From positions 1-10,960 of the forward strand of contig QIGD01000063.1 of NCBI GenBank assembly GCA_003229935.1: a stretch of 10,960 nucleotides of DNA, given 5' to 3'. Shown here one piece after another: positions 1 to 5,950 of this stretch (position 1 is the stretch's first letter; the number at the start of each line of letters is the position of its first letter). The DNA comes from Methanobacteriota archaeon (GTDB lineage: Archaea; Hydrothermarchaeota; Hydrothermarchaeia; Hydrothermarchaeales; BMS3B). The notes below the pieces were generated by a model, which did not search any database, had not been told where the DNA came from, and saw only the letters and a list, made by a program, of their open reading frames with translations. Made by a program: the position numbers and the translations under genes.

Positions 1-160
1 CTGCAGTCCCGAAGACGGATTCTGTTTGCATGAGGGTTCTTACAAGGCGACGATAAGTTCTAGGACTGTATTGTAGTCCAATCAAATGCCACGATAACTA
101 GGCAAGATGCATGTGGTTGTGAAATATTCCCTCTTCAAAACGCTTAACCGATGACGTATG
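1..160 (+). mobile_element. MITE family A, copy 1 (left end outside window)
   Basis: These 160 bases align without gaps to 2018-2177, with about 11 differences by eye, so they are the right-hand part of the same small non-coding element. The right terminal inverted repeat CTTAACCGATGACGTATG lies at 143-160. The left repeat and about 24 bp are outside the window. No transposase reading frame is present. The element abuts the IS tail at 161 directly, so it inserted into that older element; the ten bases 161-170 should be repeated just left of the full copy if the insertion made a 10-bp duplication as copy 2 did. Confidence 0.85.
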
Positions 161-423
161 GAGTTTAAGAACACACCAGGGGATGCTCCTCAAGTCCCCT
201 GCTCTGTAAGCGGGGCATTAAACAGAGAGGAAACTCTCAGTGTGCCTCGCACAGTACTGGCCAATAACAACTCCGATGAGGACTTACTCTCTGGCAAGAG
301 AGGACAGGCGTTGAGCGTCCCTGTCGTAAACATGCGAATCAAACCTATACCTGATAGTGCTAGAATCAGTGTGCAGGTTGAAATACCTGCTGGTTTGGTT
401 TGGATTAAAAATTATTACTATAA
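161..423 (+). mobile_element. IS200/IS605-like 3' tail, copy A, structured RNA-like
   Basis: This segment is related to 5020-5223 (same strand) and, in its last 60 bases, to the reverse complement of 10896-10960. It is packed with hairpins: CAGGGGA/TCCCCTG (177-183, 195-201), TGTGC-CTC-GCACA (241-253), CTCTCT-GGCA-AGAGAG (287-302), GACAGG/CCTGTC (303-308, 320-325), CTGAT/ATCAG (351-355, 365-369) and GCAGGT/ACCTGC (373-378, 385-390). An open frame runs through 158-481, but the conserved quantity is the base pairing, so I do not annotate a protein. In IS200/IS605 elements the tnpB 3' end and right end encode the guide RNA (omega RNA); this reading is by analogy. The body of tnpB is missing, cut off by the MITE. 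Confidence 0.55.
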
Positions 424-487
424 TCCTGACTTTCAAAGTTATAAATTTAATGTTTTGCACTACCGGGACCAATATACGTGAAGCACG

Positions 488-712
488 TCAGTTGTAGTTA
501 CTAACTCTCGCCTTTTCTAACCCAAGGATTTTGAACATCTTCCTCTGAATAGGGTTCATCTCAGTCAATACATTGAACACCCTGCTGATGTCATGGAATT
601 TGAACTCCACCTCTCTTATGGACTGCAGTTCCTCCATGACCTCCTCAAGACTCAGCCTCATCGCCTTAAGCCTTCTCCTCAAAACCATCAGCAAAAGAAG
701 TGCCGGATCCTG
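488..712 (-). pseudogene. C-terminal remnant of a transposase (IS4/IS1634-like)
   Basis: About 75 open codons end in a stop at 488-490. The reading contains RRRLKAMRLSLEEVMEELQ followed by a segment ending in NPIQRKMFKILGLEKA. This resembles the extreme C-terminus of DDE transposases of the IS4/IS1634 type, where a helical tail with an LSxEEV-like start and a QRK-hxxLG end is common; that is recognition from memory, not a database match. Upstream the frame meets a TGA at 713-715, five bases from the 33-bp direct repeat at 718, so the catalytic part is gone. No start codon or promoter is convincing. It could instead be the end of another DNA-binding protein. Confidence 0.45.
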
Positions 713-717
713 TCATC

Positions 718-750
718 AGAAGCTAGATTATAAGACACCTAATCAGATAG
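718..750 (+). repeat. 33-bp direct repeat, left copy
   Basis: This sequence recurs at 1778-1810 with 32 of 33 bases identical (C/T at 723/1783). The two copies flank the Ntn-hydrolase cassette. Inside is an imperfect dyad: GATTA at 726-730 pairs with TAATC at 740-744, with CTA and TAG further out. The sequences beyond both ends are unrelated, so the repeat is sharply bounded. Confidence 0.9.
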
Positions 751-766
751 GAATAAAATATGACAA

Positions 767-925
767 TTAATCTGAAGGCTGTTCAAATTCACCGTCTTTT
801 ATTTTTTTAATCAATTCTCTTCTTCTACTTTCTTCGCTAGATAAATGATAATTTCTTTTAGAAATATCTGAACCTCTTAAAATTCCCATATTGGAATTTT
901 TTATTGGTTTATTTTGTTCAAGCAT
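767..925 (-). CDS. small charged protein, 52 aa, overlapping the Ntn hydrolase gene
   Basis: The ATG at 925-923 overlaps the stop of the upstream gene in the arrangement ATGCTTGA, an 8-base overlap that suggests translational coupling. The product starts MLEQNKPIKNSNMGILRGSD and is rich in charged residues, with a central SSEESRRRELIKKIKDGEFE stretch likely to be helical. It has no membrane segment, signal peptide or cysteine. Codon use is AT-rich like its neighbour. I do not recognise the family. Position and overlap suggest it is co-expressed with, and may bind, the Ntn hydrolase; that is inference. It ends just inside the left 33-bp direct repeat, so both genes lie entirely within the cassette. 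Confidence 0.6.
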   Translation of the reverse strand: MLEQNKPIKNSNMGILRGSDISKRNYHLSSEESRRRELIKKIKDGEFEQPSD

Positions 926-1679
926 TTACTTCCTCCAGATTATTTATTATCTCATCAAGTTCATTTTGCTTTTTACCAAACATCATTTCCTTTTGGTAAA
1001 TATCATTTAATTTTTTTGTTTGTTCCTCATTAATACGGTAAATTTTACCATTTTTCAACATTATAAATATATCTGTTTCTTTTCCCACGCCTATAGCGAC
1101 CTCTGAATTTCTTTTTGCTTTATATACATTATAAAGAGTAGTTTTTAAATCATTCGCCTTAGAATGTCTCTGAAATAAAAGTGTATTAATTGCTTGAATA
1201 CCACCTGAACCAATAGCATCGAAATTCAAGTCTCTTATATTAACCGTGGCTATTTCATTTATTTCAGCAATTTGAGCTAAACCATCTTTAAAACCTGCTA
1301 AAATTACTGATGTGTTAAGACTAAAAGCTTTAATGAAATTTAAAATCTCTCTCACAAAATTAAAATCAATCTTAAACTTCTCTAACACTTGTTTTTGAAT
1401 TTTATCGTCTCTTATTTTTATCATATTCATGTGCATTTTAGCTACAATATCATTAAATTTGTCCCTTTTAGAAATTTTTAATAATATATCATCAAAAAGT
1501 AGTGCTTCTCCTGATAACATGACTATTGTATTTGAATTAATTTTCCTATATTTTTCTATAGAGTGTTCGAATTGACCAATCGCTTGGACGCTTATCATGT
1601 GGTCTATGGCAAAAACAATTGCTTCTGATTTTCTTAATAAATTCTCACCATTTCCAATTGCTGCTATGCAAATAGTCAT
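918..1679 (-). CDS. proteasome-like Ntn hydrolase family protein
   Basis: The frame is open back to 1760, but I place the start at the ATG at 1679-1677, giving 253 residues beginning MTICIAAIG. After Met removal Thr2 would be the N-terminal nucleophile, as in proteasome beta subunits and HslV. The following IVFAIDHM (an Asp in the proteasome Asp17 region), EKYRKIN and a late GSGGIQAINTLL...GVGKETDIFIM segment fit the alpha-beta-beta-alpha fold of proteasome-type proteins. The C-terminal 40 residues are Lys/Glu-rich and probably helical. The 27 residues of the longer reading (hydrophobic, LIIITMFLNIITF) look like translated promoter: a TTTAAATA box lies 24 bp before the chosen start. It is more AT-rich than the kor or sulfur genes and sits between 33-bp direct repeats, suggesting acquisition. 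Substrate is unknown. It could be a peptidase or a divergent non-peptidase Ntn enzyme. Confidence 0.75.
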   Translation of the reverse strand: MTICIAAIGNGENLLRKSEAIVFAIDHMISVQAIGQFEHSIEKYRKINSNTIVMLSGEALLFDDILLKISKRDKFNDIVAKMHMNMIKIRDDKIQKQVLEKFKIDFNFVREILNFIKAFSLNTSVILAGFKDGLAQIAEINEIATVNIRDLNFDAIGSGGIQAINTLLFQRHSKANDLKTTLYNVYKAKRNSEVAIGVGKETDIFIMLKNGKIYRINEEQTKKLNDIYQKEMMFGKKQNELDEIINNLEEVNA

Positions 1680-1702
1680 GTCATTAGAATAAAAAGTTAT
1701 AA

Positions 1703-1710
1703 TATTTAAA
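1703..1710 (-). promoter_or_regulatory. TATA-like box of the Ntn hydrolase gene
   Basis: On the minus strand this reads TTTAAATA, centred about 27 bases before the ATG at 1679. Archaeal TATA boxes lie about 26 bases before the transcription start, so the transcript would start at or next to the ATG and be leaderless. No Shine-Dalgarno sequence precedes the ATG, which agrees. Confidence 0.5.
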
Positions 1711-1777
1711 AACATTGTTATAATTATCAAATATAAAATTCTTTGTTGAAGATGGTTCAACTGTGAGAGGAAATTTT

Positions 1778-1810
1778 AGAAGTTAGATTATAAGACACCT
1801 AATCAGATAG
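1778..1810 (+). repeat. 33-bp direct repeat, right copy
   Basis: This is the second copy of the sequence at 718-750, with a single difference. It lies beyond the 5' end of the Ntn hydrolase gene. Together the copies enclose 1,027 bp (751-1777). A duplication of 33 bp is longer than the usual target duplication of an insertion sequence and is more like a recombination site. Confidence 0.9.
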
Positions 1811-1983
1811 AGAGAATCCATAGAATTAGTGCCTAAAACACCCAAAATATTTTAAATACTCTTTCATTGATTGTGTGGTGTATGACCCTCCCTGTTAGTG
1901 CTAATCAAAAGGTTAAATATTCACAAGTGTGTCGTCCAATCTCAGTTGGATGCATCGGAATGTTTACCACCCAGAATTTCATA
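1811..1983. other. AT-rich intergenic stretch without a gene
   Basis: I see no reading frame of note on either strand. It has two TATA-like boxes in plus orientation, TTTTAAATAC near 1849-1858 and GTTAAATATT near 1912-1921, and a small TCCAA/TTGGA hairpin at 1935-1950. A short untranslated RNA is possible but unsupported. Before the MITE at 1994 inserted, this stretch was continuous with 2188 onward. Confidence 0.4.
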
Positions 1984-1993
1984 GGTATTTTAC

Positions 1994-2177
1994 CATTGGT
2001 CATCGGTTAAGGGTCTCCTGCAGTATCGAAGACGGATTCTGTTTCCATGAGAGTTCTTACAAGGCGGCGATAAGCTCTAGGACTATATTGTAGCCCTATC
2101 AAATGCCACGGTAACTAGGCAAAATGCATGTGGTTGTGAAATATTCCCTCTTCAAAACGCTTAACCGATGACGTATG
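1994..2177 (+). mobile_element. MITE family A, copy 2 (complete, 184 bp)
   Basis: The 18-bp terminal inverted repeats are CATTGGTCATCGGTTAAG at 1994-2011 and, as the reverse complement of 2160-2177, CATACGTCATCGGTTAAG, which match at 16 of 18 positions. A perfect 10-bp target duplication, GGTATTTTAC, flanks it at 1984-1993 and 2178-2187. The element has no coding capacity. Ends beginning CAT and a 10-bp duplication fit IS4-type (for example ISH8 or IS231-like) transposases, so it may be moved in trans by such an enzyme; that assignment is inference. The intact duplication marks this as the youngest of the three copies. Confidence 0.92.
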
Positions 2178-2187
2178 GGTATTTTAC

Positions 2188-2376
2188 GAACTGCTAAAAT
2201 TACTTTACGATGTACTGAGTTTAATATTAAAAGTGATGATTCAAAGATGATTTAGTATGAATTTTTGTGAAAATTTGGGATGACCCTAACTGTTGAAATA
2301 ATTTTAATGACTATTATTGAGATTCTGACGAAAATAGAAAAAGAGGTTAACTTTACATCTGCACAGAGGTGTATAT
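2188..2376. other. kor upstream region, promoter not resolved
   Basis: This AT-rich stretch has no gene. It contains a TTTAATATTAAA palindrome near 2220-2231 and several A/T runs that could be TATA boxes for the leader ORF and korAB. A further TATATATGG at 2372-2380 could also be a TATA box; transcription would then begin near 2400, inside the leader ORF. Confidence 0.35.
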
Positions 2377-2463
2377 ATGGTAAAAAACAGAGTTTTTGTC
2401 AAGGAGATAGGGTTTTCAATGGGTGCAGGGGAAGATATAAAGGCTTTTAAGGTTACTTTGTAG
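2377..2463 (+). CDS. possible 28-aa leader peptide upstream of korA
   Basis: The ATG at 2377 is preceded by GAGGTG seven to twelve bases upstream, a plausible ribosome binding site. The reading begins MVKNRVFVKEIGFSMGAGED and ends in a TAG at 2461-2463 that overlaps the very strong purine-rich binding site of korA. No known family fits. It may be a leader peptide whose termination sits on the korA ribosome binding site, the remnant of a lost gene, or chance. If transcription starts near 2400, only the internal ATG at 2419 (14 codons) would be used. Confidence 0.35.
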   Translation: MVKNRVFVKEIGFSMGAGEDIKAFKVTL

Positions 2464-2475
2464 GAGGAGGAGGAG
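2463..2475 (+). promoter_or_regulatory. extended Shine-Dalgarno of korA
   Basis: GGAGGAGGAGGAG is a triplet-repeat purine run ending two bases before the korA ATG. Its central GGAGG units sit at normal spacing, and it offers several overlapping anti-SD pairings. It supports the start at 2478 and predicts strong translation. Confidence 0.8.
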
Positions 2476-2477
2476 TT

Positions 2478-4115
2478 ATGGATTTTTCTTTTATAATATC
2501 TGGCATGGCTGGAGATGGTATTAAATCTACCAGTATGGTGGCAGGTAAAATGTTTTCGAGACTTGGTTATTATGTTTTTATCGATAATGAATACCAGTCT
2601 CTTATCAGAGGAGGGCACAACTTTTCAATTGTGAGGGTATCAGATAAGAAGATATGGGGGCACAGACGTAGAAGTGAACTTCTGATTGCACTTCAAGACT
2701 ATACTATTTCTCCTCACAATGAATATGTTGACAGAGTTATATTTGACTCTTCAGGCTTTGATTATCCCGAAGGGGAAGGAATACCTATGACTGCTTTTGC
2801 AAAAGAGGTGGGTGCTCCAACTGGCTTTAGAAATGCAGCTGCCATAGGCGCTCTCTGTTATATGTATGGTGTGGATATTGGTAATTTAAATAAAATCTAC
2901 AAAGATGCCTTTGGAGATAAAGCTGAAAAGGATATTTTACTGGCTGAAAAGGGATATAAATATGCATCTGAGAACCTGAAGCAAATGGAAAAGGTTCAAA
3001 GAGCAGGTAATCCAAAACCCATCCTTGATGGCAATCAGGCTTCAGGACTGGGAGCTGTTAAGGCAGGACTGAAAGATTATTATGCATATCCCATGACACC
3101 TGCATCTTCTCTATTGCATTTCCTGGCTTCAATGAAAAGGAAGCTAGGTGTAACTGTTGTTCAACCTGAAAATGAAATTTCAGTGGCTATTATGGCAATT
3201 GGCTCAGCGTTTATCGGAAGGAGAGCAATGATTGGCACATCAGGAGGTGGTTTTGCCCTGATGCATGAAGCTATCAGTCTTGCCGGAATGGCAGAGATGC
3301 CTATACTTTGTCTCGAGTCTCAGAGAGGTGCACCCAGTACAGGATTGCCAACCTACAATGCCCAAGAAGACCTCAAATTTGTACTACATGCAGGTCATGG
3401 CGAGTTTCCCAGAATAGTTGCATCTCCAGGAGATACCGAAGATGCCTACTATTTAGGAGGCGAACTTTTGAATTTATCATGGAAATATCAGAGTCCAGCT
3501 ATTCTGCTCACTGATAGATACCTCTCCGAGAATCTGGCCACCTGTGATATTGATGTTGACAGGGTTACTGAAGAACCTCTTCCTCTTTACTCTGGAGACA
3601 ACTCAGACTACAGGCGGTACAGTATGACAGAATCAGGTGTCTCTCCTCTTGCTTTTCCACCAGATGCTATGGTAAATGCAACAGGGAATGAACATGACGA
3701 ATATGGTTTCACAATTGACACTGAGAAGGAAAGCACTGAAATGTATGCAAAAAGAATGAGGAAAGAGGAGGGTATAAGGGAAGATGTGAAGAAAATGGAT
3801 GCTGTAAGAGTCTTTGGCAACGGAACAAATGTACTCTTCACCTGGGGCTCAACAACAGGTGTTGCTGTAGAGGCAGCATCAGAAATCGGAGATATAAAGG
3901 TTGTTCAGATAAGATATCTTTCACCCTTCCCTGACTGGGAGATTGAAAAGCTTGAAATAGACAAAGCTGTAACTGTAGAATGCAATTATACCGGGCAGCT
4001 TCGCTCTCTCCTGAAAGAGCATGGACGTATAAATTCAAAACTGATAGGTAACTGGGGTGGTAGACAGTTTTCAATTGAACAACTTGCAGAAAAACTAAAG
4101 GAGGCTTTTGAATGA
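2478..4115 (+). CDS. korA: 2-oxoacid:ferredoxin oxidoreductase, fused gamma-alpha subunit
   Basis: This 545-residue cytoplasmic protein is the gamma-alpha fusion found in many archaea. Residues 1 to about 170 are the gamma domain, with the FIISGMAGDGI loop at residues 5-15 and SLIRGGHN at 41-48. After a short linker the alpha (pyrimidine-binding) domain starts around residue 178, with the YAYPMTPASS motif and VVQPENEISVAIMAIGSA, which contains the glutamate expected to activate thiamine diphosphate. It continues through MIGTSGGGFALMHEA and ends in the C-terminal transketolase-like domain. With KorB it oxidatively decarboxylates a 2-oxoacid, forming acyl-CoA and reduced ferredoxin. The substrate (2-oxoglutarate, pyruvate or a branched-chain acid) cannot be read from the sequence, so the symbol is used loosely. 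It overlaps korB by 4 bp (ATGA). Confidence 0.93.
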   Translation: MDFSFIISGMAGDGIKSTSMVAGKMFSRLGYYVFIDNEYQSLIRGGHNFSIVRVSDKKIWGHRRRSELLIALQDYTISPHNEYVDRVIFDSSGFDYPEGEGIPMTAFAKEVGAPTGFRNAAAIGALCYMYGVDIGNLNKIYKDAFGDKAEKDILLAEKGYKYASENLKQMEKVQRAGNPKPILDGNQASGLGAVKAGLKDYYAYPMTPASSLLHFLASMKRKLGVTVVQPENEISVAIMAIGSAFIGRRAMIGTSGGGFALMHEAISLAGMAEMPILCLESQRGAPSTGLPTYNAQEDLKFVLHAGHGEFPRIVASPGDTEDAYYLGGELLNLSWKYQSPAILLTDRYLSENLATCDIDVDRVTEEPLPLYSGDNSDYRRYSMTESGVSPLAFPPDAMVNATGNEHDEYGFTIDTEKESTEMYAKRMRKEEGIREDVKKMDAVRVFGNGTNVLFTWGSTTGVAVEAASEIGDIKVVQIRYLSPFPDWEIEKLEIDKAVTVECNYTGQLRSLLKEHGRINSKLIGNWGGRQFSIEQLAEKLKEAFE

Positions 4116-4924
4116 AGCTCGATACTGATGCAAAAATTGTCTGGTGCCCTGGATGTGGCAATTATTCTATTCTCAAAGCTTTTAAGAATGCAGTGGGAGA
4201 ACTTCCTCAGACAGTTAAACCAGAGAAAATGGTAGTAGTGTCTGGAGTAGGGTGCCACGGTAAGATAGCCAATTATATTAACCTCAGCAGCTTTCATGGC
4301 ATTCATGGAAGAGTACCTTCACTAATGGCAGGAATAAAGCTGGCAAACGCTGAGCTAACAGTTGTGGGTTTTTCTGGCGATGGCGACACATTCAATGAAG
4401 GTCTTGTACATCTGATGCACGCTGCCAAAAAAAATATCAATGCCACTCTGATAGTGCATAATAATAAGGTTTACGGACTTACTACTGGACAGGCTTCAGC
4501 AACAAGCCCGAGAGGATTCAGAGGAAAAAGCACTCCAGAAGGAAATCCCGAGGACCCCTTCAATACTGTTGCACTTATGCTAGTTGCTGGGGCAACTTTT
4601 GTTGCAAGAGCATTCCCTGGAGATATCAAGCATCTCACTGAGATTATAAAGCAGGCAATCATGCACAAAGGCTTTTCCTTTATTGATGTCCTCCAGCCAT
4701 GTGTTACCTTCAACAATACCTGGGACTACTATAGAAAAAGTGTATATAAGATAGAGGAAACACCCTCAACTCTAGATGAGGCTATCAAACTTGCATACTC
4801 ATCTACCCCAACTAAAATTCCTATAGGAATCTTCTACAAGAAGGATAAACAAACTTTCGAGGAACTCGTCCGAGTTGAAGAAACAGGAATCGGGGTCGAA
4901 AAGGTTCTAGAGCTAATGGAATAA
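4112..4924 (+). CDS. korB: 2-oxoacid:ferredoxin oxidoreductase, beta subunit
   Basis: This 270-residue protein binds thiamine diphosphate and one [4Fe-4S] cluster. The cluster ligands are visible as Cys12 and Cys15 in WCPGCG, Cys48 in GVGCHGK and Cys197 in QPC. The thiamine diphosphate/Mg motif runs from GDGD (residues 89-92) to HNNKVYGLTTGQ (116-127). Length and order match the archaeal two-subunit enzymes. The ATG lies inside the end of korA (ATGA), so the subunits are translated together. The cluster loop has His after the third Cys, where many relatives have Ser. There is no ferredoxin-like delta subunit nearby, so electrons should pass from the single beta cluster straight to soluble ferredoxin. 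Confidence 0.94.
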   Translation: MKLDTDAKIVWCPGCGNYSILKAFKNAVGELPQTVKPEKMVVVSGVGCHGKIANYINLSSFHGIHGRVPSLMAGIKLANAELTVVGFSGDGDTFNEGLVHLMHAAKKNINATLIVHNNKVYGLTTGQASATSPRGFRGKSTPEGNPEDPFNTVALMLVAGATFVARAFPGDIKHLTEIIKQAIMHKGFSFIDVLQPCVTFNNTWDYYRKSVYKIEETPSTLDEAIKLAYSSTPTKIPIGIFYKKDKQTFEELVRVEETGIGVEKVLELME

Positions 4925-5019
4925 ACCTCAAAAATCGTCAATCATATGACTAAAGCATATGGTGTTCCGTGAGGAATAAGGGTAAAACAGGTATTAGGAG
5001 GCATTGAAAGATGCAGCAG

Positions 5020-5223
5020 TTATTGGTAGAGTTTTAGAACACATTAGGGGCTCTTCCTCAAGTCCCCTGCTCTATAAGTGGGATATTAAACAGAGAAGAA
5101 ACTCTCAACAACTTGGCAATAACAACTCCGAAGAGGAGGACCAACACTCTGGCAAGAGTGGACGACAGGACTTGCAAGTTCCTGTCATAAATATACAAAA
5201 CCAACTGATACCTGATAATGCTA
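5020..5223 (+). mobile_element. IS200/IS605-like 3' tail, copy B
   Basis: This is a diverged copy of 161-360 on the same strand. The hairpins AGGGG/CCCCT (5046-5050, 5064-5068), CACTCT-GGCA-AGAGTG (5145-5160) and GACAGGACTTG/CAAGT-T-CCTGTC (5164-5186) are kept. Relative to copy A, the GGCA-loop stem has changed on both sides and still pairs perfectly. The TGTGCCTCGCACA hairpin of copy A is missing. A frame from a TTG at 5004 to 5240 is open but reads as low-complexity translation of the hairpins and runs into the MITE, so I do not call a protein. The left limit is approximate because copy A is itself cut at this point. Confidence 0.6.
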
Positions 5224-5406
5224 TATGCGTCATCTATTAAGCGTTTTGAAGAGGGAATATTTCACAAATACAGGCGTTTTGCCTGATTACTGTAGAATTT
5301 GATAGGACTACAATACAGTCTTGGAACTTATCGCCGTCTTGTAAGAACCCTCATGCAAACAGAGTAGTTTTCGTGACCGTATGAAAACCTTAACTGATGA
5401 CCAATG
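5224..5406 (-). mobile_element. MITE family A, copy 3 (inverted, diverged)
   Basis: This is the reverse complement of the element at 1994-2177, with clearly more substitutions and a small deletion near 5264-5280, where the CATGCAT stretch is altered. The end sequences are TATGCGTCATCTATTAAG at 5224-5241 and CTTAACTGATGACCAATG at 5389-5406, both recognisable versions of the terminal repeats. The flanking ten bases (5214-5223 and 5407-5416) do not match, so the target duplication has decayed or was lost. It interrupts the IS tail within the segment that in copy A reads CTGATAGTGCTAGAATC. Confidence 0.85.
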
Positions 5407-5524
5407 GAGTTGCAGTAAGAAAGTGAAAAAATCAAATTGCAAGGGAGAAAGGGCAAAAAGAACAGAGAGCATGGTGAAATTTCTGGACTATCACGATGCC
5501 ACTTATAAGTAAGAGGTTTCCAAT

Positions 5525-5950
5525 CTAATTTTCCAATTTCCCCTCCCTGTTTATAAACTGTTTTTCCACTGGTGCGAAGTCCAAGTAACGGTGCCATGTC
5601 AACTCAAGAAAGGTAAACCTGACCTCTTCATTCCTGCTAAAGATTACCTCGCCCTTTGTTACCTCATACCTAAAGCTCAGAGGAGCATAATTCAAGATTT
5701 TTACATCCATGGGAAGGTGAAGCTCCTTTTCAAGCTCAAGAGATAGGGATATTTCGTAGTCTATGACATCTTTTCTATCTATCTTCTTTTCATCCACGAA
5801 CACCGCTATATCAATATCTCTAAACCATGCAGCAGAGAGGAAACTTCCATAGAGATAGGCGAAGACCACCTCTTTCTCTCTCGCAAGCAGTGAATGGATA
5901 GCATTTTTTATCACTTTCTTTTCCTTTTTTGAAAGTTGATGTGCTATCAT
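5525..5950 (-). CDS. mntA: MntA-type nucleotidyltransferase antitoxin
   Basis: This 141-residue protein has the minimal nucleotidyltransferase core: the GSF motif at Gly35-Ser36, RDIDIAV with Asp45 and Asp47, and the third carboxylate Asp82 in MDVKIL. In type VII toxin-antitoxin systems MntA transfers AMP from ATP to a tyrosine of its HepT partner and so silences it. The ATG overlaps the stop of hepT by 4 bp (ATGA), so toxin and antitoxin are translated together in a fixed order. The final 30 residues (from about 112) are a basic and aromatic tail with no motif I recognise. All catalytic residues are present, so the antitoxin looks functional. Confidence 0.88.
   Translation of the reverse strand: MIAHQLSKKEKKVIKNAIHSLLAREKEVVFAYLYGSFLSAAWFRDIDIAVFVDEKKIDRKDVIDYEISLSLELEKELHLPMDVKILNYAPLSFRYEVTKGEVIFSRNEEVRFTFLELTWHRYLDFAPVEKQFINREGKLEN

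Noticed and set aside
143..160. Recurrent CTTAACCGATGAC motif as a CRISPR repeat
   Set aside because: It occurs only as the ends of the MITE copies in inverted pairs, with no regular spacing and no spacers.
158..481. Open frame of 107 codons read as a protein gene
   Set aside because: It begins inside the MITE terminal repeat, has no ribosome binding site, and covers a chain of hairpins conserved as base pairing in copy B. It is IS tail sequence, not an independent gene.
1680..1760. 27-residue hydrophobic N-terminal extension of the Ntn hydrolase as a signal peptide
   Set aside because: It covers the TATA box and would bury the Thr nucleophile; the ATG at 1679 gives the family's usual start and an exposed Thr.
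4943..4961. CATATG-ACTAAAG-CATATG as korB terminator
   Set aside because: The 6-bp stem is AT-rich and no T run follows. A self-complementary hexamer twice within 20 bp can arise by chance.
5004..5240. Open frame of 78 codons after korB as a third gene of the kor operon
   Set aside because: It starts at TTG, translates the hairpins of IS tail copy B with low-complexity output, and ends inside an inverted MITE.
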